A DNA stretch of 64,000 nucleotides, from positions 124,001 through 188,000 of the forward strand of contig JACKQL020000085.1 of the NCBI GenBank assembly GCA_018296165.2, written 5' to 3'. Source of the DNA: Termitomyces sp. T153. Its lineage: Eukaryota > Basidiomycota > Agaricomycetes > Agaricales > Lyophyllaceae. Of this stretch, positions 1-12,105 are shown piece after piece. The translations under genes and the position numbers were made by a program. The notes under the pieces were generated by a model. The model had not been told where the DNA came from. It saw only the letters and a program-made list of their open reading frames with translations, and made no database searches. How positions within the stretch are numbered: the stretch's first letter is position 1; each line of letters begins with the position of its first letter.

Positions 1-728
1 TCACGAAACGCGCGACCTTGTCCTCTAGGTAATTCGAAAGAGAGGCCAAGGAGGAAGATGGATAGAGGAGTGGTGACGACGAAAAGGTTCGTTATTTCGT
101 CAATAAACATGCCCTTTTTTGGTTTGACCAGACGGACATCCGCAATGACATCCTCCCGTTCCTCCCAGAAAGAGCTTGTTTCATTTCTAAAAATAATCAT
201 GAGATTGGGGACTTTGAATGATATAGGAACAAACCCGTCAACGTAATCCCAGAAGAAGAGTTTGTGGTCAAAAGATATCCATGCCCGTTCAATCTCAGGC
301 ATCAGGCCTACGTGTGATACTCCGGACACCGCTGGACAACCTATGAGGCACTCAATCAAAATGCAGCATTGCAAACAGACTAACCATTGAAATGTTCAAA
401 CAAATCCTCCGGGATGCCTACGAATTTCCTCTTTTGAAATGGCGCACGATAATCATTGGGATAAACTGTGTAAGACGCCGAAACCTGTCCAGAGGCTAAA
501 ACCTCTGTCAGGCAACATTGGAAACAATAGTTAAATAGCCGCACAAGACGCCAGGGTATCGCCCAAGTCGGGTATGATTGTCGTATCCTTCGTTATACGT
601 TCCTGCACCACTCGGCCCGCGTTTTGTAGCGCCGAAAGATCCACGGGCTCCGGCTGTGCAGATCGTGCTACACCTTTGCCTAAGGTAGAGCCACCATACG
701 AACGAGAAGGAGCAAAGCCAGAGGTCAT
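1..728 (-). CDS. NUP170: Nucleoporin Nup155/Nup170 family, N-terminal part (partial)
   Basis: Scaffold nucleoporin of the inner ring of the nuclear pore; only the 5' end is here and the gene runs off the left edge. The first exon starts with MTSG at 728 and carries the family signature LQNAGRVVQERITKD...IPDLGDTLAS, as in the Nup155 N-terminus. Two introns follow (about 488-553 and 338-388). The next exon reads PEIERAWISFDHKLFFWDY and then VRLVKPKKGMFIDEI, matching the start of the Nup155 beta-propeller (RAWLTID..FMWNY, LVKPK.GIF). The insert between the last two motifs is a little long, so a further small intron is possible. Confidence 0.85.
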
Positions 729-914
729 TGTTAGTAGTGGTAGGTCTCAACTTTACCAAGTTCTGAACTTGGTCGAGTTCAAACTTCACTGAACGCGTTC
801 AATGAGCACGTGATAGGTCCGTGGACCATAATTTTCAGAAGAATGAAAATGGTCATGTTGAAATAAGTGCACAGTGAGCAGTTGACCCACTGAAAGAAGA
901 GCCGAAGTCTCATT

Positions 915-1441
915 TTAAGCGTTCTTTGTCTCCGCGACAAACTGGTAGATCGAAGTATAGTCAACTAGTTGAGTAATCATTTCAATTTTAATTTCAGATA
1001 TTATTTTGATCATTAAGAGTAGAGTTGTAACTTCCACCACAGCTTCTTGAGGGTTGGAGATGGTCTGGGCGCTGCTCGAACAAGTAAGATCTTTGTCCAG
1101 CGTAGGCGGCTGTTCTGTCCTTTGATAATTAACTTTCCTAGCATATTCGATGTCGAAAGCTTCTACGAGTTCGTCGAAATCTATGGAAACCATGTTACCA
1201 AAAAGATGAGCGGAGGCACATGACACAGACAACGGCCTCATCTCGCCCTGCAAGCGCATTTAGAATTGTAGATGAAGATACGACACATATTGACAATCGC
1301 AAGCGAAACTTGGGCTGAGCTGATATTCCGAAGGACGAACCCTACCAAAACCAAGGACGTCCTTGATTCAAAGGGGACGTAGTACGCTTTTCCACGAGCC
1401 TGGGATAAATAAGAAGCATTGCCAAGGTTGGGATCGGGCAT
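915..1441 (-). CDS. Doubtful small ORF pair, unrecognised
   Basis: Two minus-strand reading frames here (MPDPNLGN... from 1441 and an exon ending at a stop at 915) can be joined by a GT-AG intron of about 60 bp to give a protein of roughly 155 residues. Composition looks coding-like (for example DFDELVEAFDIEYARKV), but I recognise no family. The region lies between the divergent starts of the nucleoporin and the MAPKKK, so it may be promoter sequence or a decayed gene. A further minus-strand frame at about 1490-1643, antisense to the start of the kinase gene, also looks coding-like but does not join in frame. Confidence 0.2.
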
Positions 1442-1587
1442 CTCCGATTGTCAATGCTACCTCGCGCAATTGAATGATGAGTATCTCACCTGTCCCTGCG
1501 AACCATCGTTGTAAGTATACGGCGCCCAGACTATGACAAGCCCTGGCCATCTCTTGCTCGACAGCCTTGTTCTGCTCTGATTGAGAA

Positions 1588-3879
1588 ATGCTTCGCGACT
1601 CTACAGACCCCATCTCTGAGACCGCTCGTCGTTCATCCTCTAGGATAACTACCATACGCAGTACTGGCCCCCTTCTGCCTCTCGGTGGCGCTTTCTCGTC
1701 CCTCAAGCCAGGGAAGAATGTACTTTTCCGGCCAAAACCCCGTCCCAGCAGTCGTGATCGCTCTCATCCTAATGATCACAAGGCCATTCCCAAGAAAGGT
1801 GCGATCGAGCGCGCTTTCCTATCCTCGATATTGATCTGCTTAGCCATCAAAGTAACATTTCAATGGGTCAAGGGCGAGCTCTTGGGGAAAGGAAGCTATG
1901 CCAAAGTTTATTTAGGTCTCAATGCAACTACCGGTGAAATCATGGCGGTCAAACAAGTAGAACTTCCTCAGACACCTAGCGATAAGCTGAACTCTCGAAA
2001 TCGGGAAATCTCAGATGCTCTCAAGTTTGAGCGTGAAACATTAATGAGGCTTGATCACCCAAATATTGTCCAATATCTAGGGTATGACGAGAGCCCTACC
2101 TATCTAAGCATGTACACGACGACCTCCTCGTTTAGCATAACTTGTCCTCACTGTTATATGCAGTTTTCTCGAATATGTTCCTGGCGGAACAATATCATCC
2201 TGTCTCGTCACCCGCGGTGTATTCAGTACAGAAGTTACTCAATCTTTCACTCGGCAGATCCTCCAGGGTTTAGATTATCTGCACGGTATGGGAATCATTC
2301 ACCGCGTAACAACTCGTTTTACCACAAAATCAGCTCTATTATTAATTCAATATATCAGGACCTCAAATCCGACAACATCCTTGTTGAACAAACAGGCGTT
2401 TGCAAAATTTCGGATTTTGGTATCTCGAAGCAAGTTCAGGATATTGCTCAAGCAAGAGCATATACCGAAATGAGGGGGACCATTTACTGGATGGCGCCTG
2501 AAGTGCTGGACAATGACAAACAGGGATATGACCTCAAAGTTGATATCTGGAGTATTGGATGCATTGTCTTAGAAATGTGGACGGGACAACGGCCTTGGTC
2601 TGGCGAAGAGATTTTTCCTGTAATGATCAAGGTAACTTTTTTCATCTCCACGCCGAGTCCATCTATCACTCATTTTATTTTCGGAATGACCTCAGCTATC
2701 TCAAGAGAAATGTGCACCCCCTATCCCTGACGAATTGGTTCTCAGTGACGATGCCCGTGATTTCCGCAAGCAATGTTTCCAGAGGTATTTGTCTGTCCTT
2801 GTCCTGCGGAGAACTTTTCATTTCAACACCTGCTTAGAAACCCGCAAGACCGCCCGTCTGCGGCGGAATTACTGGGCCATCAATATCTTATGCTACCACC
2901 CAACTGGAAGTTTGATTTGTTCGAACTTCCTCTAAAACGTTCCTCCTCGCAGACCTCTCGAAGATCAAAGAAGTCCTTCAAGCCACCAACTAGATCGGAA
3001 GTGACCGCCGTGCCGAAGATAGCTGGGGACTCTACATATCAACCAGTCGGGTTTAGCCCCACTCTTCATGCCGGACCCCGACAACCATATAACCCTCGAC
3101 AGAGATTAGGCGACGGTCCTCAAGTGGTGATCATTACACCCTCAAGTTCACGGCCACCTCAGATTGCACAACTGCCAAATAACTCCAGGTCATCGTTGGA
3201 GACCGCAGGGTCTGTTTCCACTCCAAAAAAGGGATTCCGTGTCGTAAATCCCGACGATCCTGATTCACAGACTAGCAGTAACCCTTATGTATACAATCCT
3301 CCCCCTCTTCCAAGTGTGAATGGGGGCTCCCCATTCTCATCTAGACTTCAGCCAAGTTATAATTACGGTTTACCTGAGGCATACCCAACTCTCCAGTGCC
3401 GAGCTCAATCCACATTTTCTCTTGCAGCACCATGCCAAAAGGTGGCCTCCCGCCACTCTGATCGTCGTCGTACGAAGGCATACCAATCCTATGGTGAATA
3501 CCCTGAGACCGACAGCGAAGATGATGACGATATCTGGGCAAAGCCCCCTACAGATCTATCCGATCAGGGTGATACCACACAGCCTGCTTCTCAATTGCGC
3601 GGTCAGAGTCCAGCTGTCAGCGTTATCGGTGCTCGCGAGGACTGGAAGGAATGGTTTCGGCCGGCTCCATCTGCCGTATACGAGAACCTACAAGACTTCT
3701 TTCCTGGATATGATCTCGACGAAGCTATTGTTTCAATTTCTTCTGCTGACACTTCATCTGAAAAACAAAGCCAGTATAGGAAAAAGAGCATTCGCGTGGT
3801 CGCAAAAGACCGTGCTCAGTCAGGTCCACAAAGGGGAACTAAATTGTGGGATAACAAAGTAGAAGAACTTCACATGTAG
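1588..3879 (+). CDS. Bck1/Mkh1-like MAP kinase kinase kinase with rearranged C-terminal tail
   Basis: STE11-class kinase closest to Bck1, the cell-wall-integrity MAPKKK. Five introns (1799-1843, 2112-2163, 2306-2358, 2632-2695, 2785-2837) give 674 aa in one frame. The kinase domain starts near residue 75 with WVKGELLGKGSYAKVYL, the ATP lysine in MAVKQVE, catalytic HRDLKSDN (restored across the third intron), DFGIS, and WMAPEV, ending at HQYLMLPPNW. In family members I know the protein ends about there. Here about 330 residues follow, closing with EDWKEWFRPAPSAVYENL, DFFPGYDLDE, KKSIRVVAKD and TKLWDNKVEE, motifs that normally sit just before the kinase domain. The N-terminus ahead of the kinase is short (about 75 aa) and lacks them. 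The start is the first ATG of the open frame; further 5' exons are possible. Confidence 0.8.
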
Positions 3880-4049
3880 GATGGCTTGTCCTGGTATAGA
3901 TATTCCAGCAGGAGTATCTCGAGTGCCTGTTACTTTATGTGTCTACTCTAAATAATGATGTGAAGTATATGTTCTTGATATAGGGTGACAAAGAGCCATT
4001 GCATACATGGACAAAAACCAGAAGTCTGAACAACCGATGACAAGCCAGG

Positions 4050-6165
4050 TCAAAAGTGTTCCTGTGGGTACCGTCATAAGTATAAGTAGAAAGATTGTGA
4101 CTGTTAGATCATGAACCTTCGCAAACGTAAATGCAACACTCGACGAGGAATTCCGCACTGTCGCCTCCTTGATCGCCTTGGCAAGGGTTCCAGGGCCGCA
4201 AAAGTATGTCTGTGAACATAGTTTGAAAAATACCGAGCCAAAGTCAATTCAAAAACTTACTCCAACTTTCGTCTTCAGTTGCGACTTGCTCCCAGGAATA
4301 TATTGGCCAGATTCAATAGCCTGTCTCATTTGTCCATAGATGGTCATCCAGTCAGGACGTCCAAACATCGTGCGGGAACGAAGAAGAGTCAGTGGGTCAT
4401 AGTCCGCACCCGCATCGTTGACAGCGATGTTCCACAACATGTCTTCTCCAACCTTCTGGGTCAGGTAAATATTAATGCGAAGGAAATTGGCTGTAAACGT
4501 TGATTTAGACATCTATAGTTGATAACAAGATTAGGGATACTTACGATCGGCCTGAGCAGCCTCGACTTCCTGTAACAAGCTCTGAAACCAGCCAAAGGAC
4601 GGCGCATCACGGCAAACCCAGAAAAATTCGACACGGCGCAAAGTTCTCAAGGTGCCCCTCTTCTGCCTGTACCAAATATGCTTGAGGATAGAGGCAAAGG
4701 GTGTGACACCTGAAATCACGCTGATGAGCTCTCTGGCCTGGATTTTCAGGATATGATTACCAACCAATACCAGCTCCAATCAGAACAGCGACTTCAACGT
4801 TGAAGACATCTTCGGTAGGTGCACCATAAGGGCCATCAATCCTGATTGCAGGAAGGCCAACAACAGCAGAAGTAGTATCTAACTCGACAAAATCACCTCG
4901 AGTGTCATTCTTCTCGCTTTTCTCCGAGCCTTTCATAGCTGCTGAGGTCATAGCGGCAACGACAGATGGACCGACACCAAGGCGTTCACCGAGCGCACGA
5001 GTCCAATCGCCAACTTGACGGATATGAACGGAGACGTAAGGATCCTCGGGAGCCGAAGTGATTGTGAACTGTGCGACAGCGTTATTGAGACACCCTAGAG
5101 CTCGGCTAGTAAACAGCTTACTGGGTGCCATTGGAAACGCGAAATCTCTGGGATCTGGACAAAGAGCCATTGGCCTGCCGTATATTTGAAACTTGGTTTG
5201 ATGATGCGGAGTTCCATGGCACCTGATAGGATCAGAGTTAGCGTATTCAAACGGCGTCAGTACCTATGAATATGCATACCACTGGGATGAACGAGAACCT
5301 TCGACAAGCGTGTGGCTCTCCTGCCACGATATTCTCTGTAGATACGCTCGCCAAAATAGATGATTCCCGGCCAGATGGTAAATCTCCAACTTTCGTACCC
5401 AAGGCATGTTTGGGCATTGTAGAATGGGAAGTGAGAGGTGTAGAGAGGATTGATAGTATCGCGAACAAAACAACCAGTAGCATGTGTATAGAGGCCGAGC
5501 ATAAAGAAGAAGGCCAAATGATGGGTATACCAAAAAGCTTCGAAGCATTGCTGCCGAATCTTATGATGAGCCGTGGTATACATAAGAAACATGATGAGGA
5601 GCATGAAGTGGCCTGTGATCCCGCCAGGTTGTGTATAATGTATCTGAAGAGCTGTTTGCGGGCGGATCTCTGTATAGTAGTATGTATGGTCAGATATTAT
5701 TGGATTATACATTCGGGGCGCGACGCACGTGTCAGCTCGACATTAATGAAATTAACATAGTGCGCCGTGGTGTGTACCACACTCCAGAAGGCCATGGAGT
5801 AGGCGACCTGACGATGGAACCAGATATTCTCGTCCGCAGGGAAAAGCCAGGTCAATCTGGGACGAAGGACACGGATAAAGTTGCGCAACATAGGAATGAG
5901 AATCAAACCACCATCGTAAGCCAATGCTAGACCAGCACCGCGCGAAATCCAGACGGAGAATTTCAAAGAATTAAGGCCAGACAAGTTCTGGTTCGTTTCC
6001 TTCATAACAATGACGGCATTAAGCAAGTAGGATATGAAAAAAATCTTGAACTACCTGACTGTACCAGCCATACGCAAAGAGAGCAAGATGGGAACCGTAG
6101 AAGAAAACATTGAAGGCGAGCCTTTTCGGAACGAGGAACTCTCTGTGGAACCAGCTTTCGCCCAT
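4050..6165 (-). CDS. noxB: NADPH oxidase, NoxB type
   Basis: Flavocytochrome that moves electrons from NADPH through FAD and two haems to O2, making superoxide at membranes; in fungi it acts in hyphal differentiation. Nine exons assemble cleanly. Visible are the haem-binding helices (WFHRQVAYSMAFWSVVHTTAHY; AHHKIRQQCFEAFWYTHHLAFFF interrupted in the usual spacing), the FAD motif HPFTITSAPED across an intron, NADPH motifs DGPYGAP and GAGIGVTPFASIL, FWVCRD, CGPG, and the terminal FAKEHF that only appears when a last 55-bp intron is removed. The phrase NSLKFSVWISRGAGLALA is typical of NoxB rather than NoxA. Start chosen at MGESWFHREF; the open frame continues upstream, and an extra 5' exon with an ATG near 6322 may add the usual NoxB N-terminal extension. 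Convergent with the MAPKKK. Confidence 0.93.
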
Positions 6166-6426
6166 GGTGACTTGAGTGGCGTCAGAGAAGAAATGAGTCT
6201 GTGTCCGGCCAGACAAAGAAATTAAAGCAAAAGGAAGGAAAGAGTGACAAAAGGACGTGAGGGAGAAGAGGAAAGAAGGTAAACCTAGTAAGTCGCTCCA
6301 TGATTGTATTGTTCGTGGTCATGCCATCGACTGCTGACTAGTCATGATTTTGATCACAGTCGCGGTTACTATGCTACATATACGATATTGTATGATTGGT
6401 ATACTTGTCACCATGTAAGTATCACC

Positions 6427-7274
6427 CTACTCCTCGTACCGATACGCCACCATTGCTTCAATCCGGTGGATATCTGTGCTAAAGCTCCTCATCTTTACCT
6501 GCTGACTCTTGCTCTCCTCGATCGCCAGCGGGTCCGTGTCCTTCCATTCCCCAGCAGGCACTTCCGCAGACTCGTGTGTATAAGCAAGAATATTGAAAAC
6601 TGTCGGCTCCTTGATTACAGGCATATAAGTTACCATTGATATTATCTGCTTCAGAATAGCTCGAATTTCCGATTGTATTTCGGCTTCGGGCTTAGCTGGT
6701 ACCCTGTGGAACCAAGTATTCATCATACAACTCCATCATGATCTTAACATGGACGTACAGTGTTGTTGGGTCCGTGGGTTGCTCAACCAGCTCGATGTCA
6801 AACACCCATCGCTCCAGGGGTGTCCGAGTATCTTTTGAAATGATGACAAGTACCAGCTGCGTGACAGATCCAGTGAGAATCCATTCTGTTGGATATTACT
6901 TAGTCAAATCACTTGTTGTATGATACCGCGGCGTACTCTGTACTTGTTTAAGAATTCTATAGAAGCGATTAATACTTGGGGAGGTAGCTTCAAGTGGGCA
7001 AAAACCCACCGGTCTAGGTAATTCTCAAGTGCAAGGTCTTGCGTAACAAGCACAGTTTGTCCATACTTTTTCACAATGTGGAAATCATCCGATGGGTATA
7101 CTTCACGTTGAAAAAGGATGCTATGAAACGAGGGTCATTCAAGTAAGATAGGCACAACTGGAATTAAATTAAATTAGGTGCGCACGTATTGACCGCGTAT
7201 TTGAAGAATTCTGTGACTAGCGCTGTCGATCCTTTCAGGGTAATTGCTTGACGATTTGCTTGCTTGGAGGCCAT
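6427..7274 (-). CDS. MAD2: Spindle assembly checkpoint protein Mad2 (HORMA domain)
   Basis: HORMA-domain protein that, bound to Cdc20, blocks the anaphase-promoting complex until kinetochores are attached. Five exons give about 207 residues, the usual size. N-terminus MASKQANRQAITLKGSTA matches the family start; then LFQREVYPSDDF, VKKYGQTVLVTQDL, an ERWVFDIEL strand and the C-terminal safety-belt region ending MRSFSTDIHRIEAMVAYRYE. The short internal exon coding ILKQVQ is only about 20 bp long. The gene is head to head with TAF5, 123 bp apart. Confidence 0.95.
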
Positions 7275-7397
7275 GAATTATGGCGGTCTGTTCAGAAGAC
7301 GCGACGATAGCGCGACGATGTAAGTTCTTGAACCATTCACGTACGTCACGTGGTATTTTAGTATGGGTGTCCGCGCTGAACCATATCTGGTGAAGCC

Positions 7398-10190
7398 ATG
7401 TCGACTGCAACGCCCCCAGCGTCCTCCCAATCCCCTGCTGCTCCTTCTCCTGCACAAGACTCCTCTCAGAATGTCTCTCAAGCAGATCGAGCCGTGTTAG
7501 ACTATCTCCGTTCGCGTGGTCACGCTGCGGCGGAGAAAGCGCTTCTCGCTGAATTGGATGGCGCCACGCCAGATGATATTGACAAGGGAAAAGCAACGGA
7601 AACTATTGATGCAGATGAACTAGTCAAAACCCTTGCTGTATTTGCTCACAAACCTTCACGTCCTGGCGAAAACGTCCTTAGGGACTCTTCAAGTGTCTTG
7701 CAAGAACTCACCGCAATGGGGAACCCGTCAAATATACAGAGTTTGATATCAAGCATAGGCTCTGTTGGTGCAGAAGAAATACTCTCCCTCGACCCTACCG
7801 ATAAGCAAGAGGGCTTCCGTGAACTTGAAGCATGGGTGGACGGTTCTCTGGATATGTATAGGGTACGTTTCTAACTGCACACGGTTTTCTCCTCTTCTTA
7901 CTATATCCATAAGCCTGAATTTCGACCTATTCTGTTCCCAATATTCTGTCATTTTTACTTAGATCTCATTCAACATGGATTCAAAGATGCAGGTATGCAT
8001 CCTCCATCCTAAATACTACAATATTGACGTGTAGACGAAGCTCTCCGATTCTTTTCGACCTTCTCGGCATCTCTTTCTCCATCACATAACGCAACTCTTC
8101 ACCATATTTCGACCCTTCTACTTCCAGCTCATGTCCAGAATGACGAGCTAGCTCAACGATTCAGAAATGAAAAGTTCTCTGTTCGCATGAGCCGCTCTGG
8201 TTTTGGCCTTCTTGTAGGATGGCTCACAGAGGGTGTTGGAGGCGAAGCACCTGGAGCTGGAGACGGGTTTTCTGGTGAGAAGGGGAAGCGTGGCAGAGCT
8301 GCAGTCATGAGAGTTGTAAATAATCACCTTCGCTTTGATGGTAACGCTTGTGTTCAGCATATTCTTAATAATTATACTCATATGCAATCTAGTTACGTCC
8401 TCAAACCCGTCATCTGTTTCGCCTCATGCCTGGGAAGAGTCTACTGGTTTACTTTCATCTCTCATACCCAAAGCAAGTGGTACAACAGCTGCAAACTATA
8501 CCAGCCCACAGGCGTTTAACGCTTCCAAAGGTGATCTCAAACTGGGACCGGCACCCCTCGGAGATGAGCTTCGTGCTGAGGCCGAACGTGTTCTCAGAGA
8601 ACAGGCAATGGTTGAAAGAGATCCCGCCGCACAATATGAGTTCCAAATTCCAAGACCAACTTCCGTACCCGGCATGATAATACCCTTGGAGTCCGATCTC
8701 TTGCCACATCCTCCAACGTTCAAAACTATTGACGTTGAAAGGGAAGTTAGCAACGTTAGAGACGCCCGGAAACGAATACGCCTTGATCCCACAGTGCTCG
8801 CCAATCTCGATGTCAACTCCCCTCAAGCCAGCACTGTGCGCGCTCGAGCTCTTCCAAGCATTTGTGCGTATACCCTCCATGACGTCGTCGAAGGGTATGC
8901 ATTGTCTAATCTTTCAATAATCACCCGAGACTCATATGACTTTGACAGTTCTCCATGCTGTACCTTTTCACAGGATACGTCCTTGATGGCAGCTGGTTTT
9001 TCTGAGAGTTACATACGGCTTTGGAGTCTGAAGGACGAAAAACTTCGAGGAATGCGTAGCGATTTCAATGCCAGCTCCATCAAAGATGGTCAGCGACTAG
9101 TCTCTGTTTTTTTTTTCGATTTGAATTGTTGATAAACAAGGTCAAGGTTCATCCCTGCAGAAAATCAAGGAGAAGAAAGGAACCACCACACGTAAACTTA
9201 TAGGTCACAGCGGGCCAGTGTATTCTGTCGCATTTGATCCTGTTGGGGGATCAGCTACTCCACCCAAATATCTTCTTTCGGCGTCTGCAGACGCAACTAC
9301 AAGGCTTTGGTCCATGGACACGATGACTAACATCGTAGCGTTTCGTGGACACGAGAACCCTGTGTGGGATGTAAAATGGAGTCCAATGGGCATCTACTTT
9401 GCCACTGCGAGCCGGGATAGGACGGCTAGGCTCTGGTCTACCGATCGAATCTCTTGTTTAAGGATATATGCCGGGCATCTAAGTGATGTTGACGTAGGTC
9501 TTACCGTATCTTTTTCTTGCCAATGCACGCTCATCACTCTTAAGTGCCTCCAATTCCACCCCAACTCCCTCTACCTAGCAACAGGCTCAAGTGATTGGAC
9601 AGCACGATTATGGGATCTTCAGCGTGGTTCTTGTGTTCGCGTCTTCCTGGGTCACCAAGGAGCCGTGTCTAGTCTTGCTGTTAGTCCTGATGGACGTTAT
9701 CTTGCTAGTGCAGGTTAGCCTTGTTCTTCAATAGCTCGACTTCTCTTACTAACTTCATTGCAGGAGAGGACTTGGCTATAAATCTCTGGGATATAGGATC
9801 AGGCAAGAGAATTAAAAAAATGACTGGTCATAGTGCATCCATATACTCTCTCGCATTCAGTGGGGAATCATCGCTACTTGTGAGTGGAGGAGCTGACTGT
9901 ACGGTGCGCTGCTGGGATGTCAAGGGCCCCGGGGGGTCGAAAAGCAAACCTCGCGAGAACGGATCACTAGGGCTTGCAAACGACAATTCAACCCATGGCT
10001 ATGGGGATGACGAAAACCCAGAAACGTGAGTTTATCGCCTTTTTTCCCTCAGCTTTCCCTTATATTATGTGAAAGAATTGATCTTGTGGCCACTTTCCCA
10101 ACGAAACGGACTCCAATAACCAACGCCCAATTCACGTCTCGGAACTTATGCCTGGTTGGCGGTTCATATCTGTCTTCTGAGCTGCGATGA
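7398..10190 (+). CDS. TAF5: TFIID/SAGA subunit TAF5 (WD40)
   Basis: Scaffold subunit shared by TFIID and SAGA. Eight introns (7863-7913, 7993-8034, 8341-8392, 8895-8948, 9089-9140, 9494-9544, 9714-9763, 10026-10075) give 796 aa with frame kept throughout. Residues about 30-60 form a LisH-like helix pair (ADRAVLDYLRSRGHAAAEKAL), about 130-280 the NTD2 domain (PEFRPILFPIFCHFYLDLIQ), and the second half six WD repeats (GHSGPVYSVAFDP, GHENPVWDVKWSP, GHLSDVDCLQFHP, GHQGAVSSLAVSP, GHSASIYSLAFS) with WD-type ends such as TARLWDLQ and INLWDIG. The C-terminus FPTKRTPITNAQF is a recurrent fungal TAF5 ending. Confidence 0.95.
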
Positions 10191-10323
10191 TCTAATTTCC
10201 AATGCACGTACATTTCTTTCATTTGTCGATATCAGGTTTTGTTCACCCTCTGGGTCCAGATGCACGATATACAATACAACACTCTTGTATCCTATGTTTC
10301 ACCTGTAACAACGAAATGCCGAT

Positions 10324-10776
10324 CTACATCATCATCCCTGCAGGGAGATTGGCGACAAGATTCTGTCTAGGGTGATCTCCGACTATTTCTAGCCCTTCGA
10401 TAATGTCGATGTGGGGATCTCGAACGCGCTCTTGATTCAAGTTTACGCGATCTCTTTTAGTTGAAGAAGAGGTATCGGACGATTCGGAGGCCCATTTAAT
10501 AAGACCTTTAAGGGGATTGACTAGAGCAGTGGGGCTCCTGCCAGACTGAGAGCGGACGTAATCGTTGTCGATCTCGTCCGCCCGAAGGAATATAATATAG
10601 TCGAGAGCAACATTATTGTGAACATTTTGTGGAACCAATGCAGCGATATCGTGGTATACTCTTTTAGTACTTACATATCATGATGGTGGTCACGTGTGGT
10701 CTAATTGGTTCGCGGAGGCAGTAGCTTCGTTCACCTTTGTTCAACTGACCAGCCATCTTTGACTCTACCAGTCATT
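10324..10776 (-). CDS. Unrecognised small protein, two exons
   Basis: I do not recognise this protein. The large exon is open from about 10669 to a stop at 10324 but has no internal ATG before its end. A 65-bp GT-AG intron (about 10670-10734) joins it in frame to an ATG at 10776 (MTGRVKDGWSVEQ), giving about 130 residues. The product is polar and probably soluble; it has no signal peptide and ends AGMMM. It is head to head with the gene at 10832 (55 bp between ATGs) and convergent with TAF5. Confidence 0.5.
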
Positions 10777-10831
10777 TGCGGTTGGTTCACCTCCTACGGT
10801 GCATTCTTTCTCCTACGCTGTTCCGCCTTCC

Positions 10832-11686
10832 ATGATGGACGACACTATGGAGGTCGATGTCGCAGTGGGTCCTCTTGTTCCTCAGCTTCAAGTTGCAGGC
10901 TCTTCGCGAGAGTCGCATGATCTTGGTATGCAGAGTATGTCTACCTTCAATGCTGTATACCAGCAATCTCACCTTCTCTTCTTAATTAAGCTCCGCCTCC
11001 CACAGCCCTCGTGCACTCGCGTGACGCCTTCCGCGACATTCAAGTCAAGGTGCACATACGTAGGCCTGAGAGAGACTCTTGGGTGTATATGGGAAGAGGT
11101 ATAGTTTCACAGGAAGTGACAGGTCATTCCTCTCGAGTTGGTGCGGCGGGTCTCCTTTACTATTTTCAGAATAAACTCAACCTTGAATCTCAAGTTGTAC
11201 GCACGGTCTCCACAGGGAAGATCATGGCTGTTTTCAGTGAAGTTCGTTCTCAGATATGGATCCCGTCTTTACACTCGTATTGATACCCTTCTCAGACATC
11301 AGAACTCCAAGCTGAGAAGCGCGGAAACTTTGTGGTAGTAGGGTGTGTCGAAGGGTCTCGTGTGATCTCTTGGTCCCTGAACGTGAGTTATTGCTAGATT
11401 CTGATCCACTGCTTCCGTTCAACTATGCACTAACCAGGCACTGAACAATTCTGAAACACTGCGTCTCCTTGCGAGCATTGAGCTCGCATGCTACAGGTGT
11501 AAACAGGCGCTTACCGATCCTCGTCTCCACAGCAAAGGCCGGCGTCGGATCGAACGAGTGATCAAGGATGACCGCCGAAGGAGACACCGCCGAAGGAAAG
11601 ACCAAGAGGCCTTGATTGACGCATTCGCAAAACAGAAATTGAGTCCTGAAATTCCAACAGTCGAGCCCGCGCCACCAAGGGCATAG
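10832..11686 (+). CDS. Unrecognised protein, possible PH/EVH1-like fold and basic tail
   Basis: Five exons starting MMDDTMEVDV give about 200 residues. The first intron ends in a double acceptor (...AAG or ...CCACAG near 11000), so that junction is uncertain. The middle alternates short strands (FRDIQVKVHIRRPERDSW, VVVRTVSTGKIMAVF, GNFVVVGCVEGSRVISW) in a pattern like RanBD/EVH1/PH-like domains that judge a protein ligand; this is inference from pattern only. The C-terminal part has helix LRLLASIELACYRCKQAL, then a strongly basic stretch RRRIERVIKDDRRRRHRRRK that would serve as a nuclear signal. Family not identified. Confidence 0.65.
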
Positions 11687-12105
11687 TGAATATATATCAT
11701 ATCAAATCAGGTTTTGGACTCAAAAATCAAACTTGCCCCCCTACCCTGTATCTTACTTAGACACGTTACCCATCGACGTGTATACTTAGAACTCCCTACG
11801 CGTGTGCTTTCCGCCCTCTCCATTCAATTGTACTTCTCTACACGTACATCCTTTGTTTCCTGTATGTTCGACAAGGAATTATCTCAGCATGCATCATAAA
11901 AATATGCGAATCATTTGTCATAACCAGGATTGAAACCATACAACGTCCTGTGTATTTAGAATACAACGCTAAAACCTGTGAGTACTCAAATACTTGATGA
12001 CTGGAAGCACAGAACCATGTAATAGATATTGTGAGGGATATAACATAATGAAAGTGGCGTGGACTTCCAAAGTATAGATAGCGTTGAACAAATCAGTCAT
12101 TGATG
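11687..12105. other. Convergent intergenic region, duplicated 3' flank
   Basis: No gene seen. Blocks here (around 11886-11910, 11979-12010 and 12071-12105) recur almost unchanged at 14973-15000, 15090-15120 and 15178-15213, so the 3' flank of the next gene was copied along with it. Confidence 0.6.

Noticed and set aside
3320..3862. 180-aa ORF overlapping the MAPKKK tail
   Set aside because: Out-of-frame shadow; the in-frame tail carries recognised motifs.
5266..5930. Plus-strand ORFs inside the NoxB gene
   Set aside because: Antisense of NoxB exons with no family likeness.
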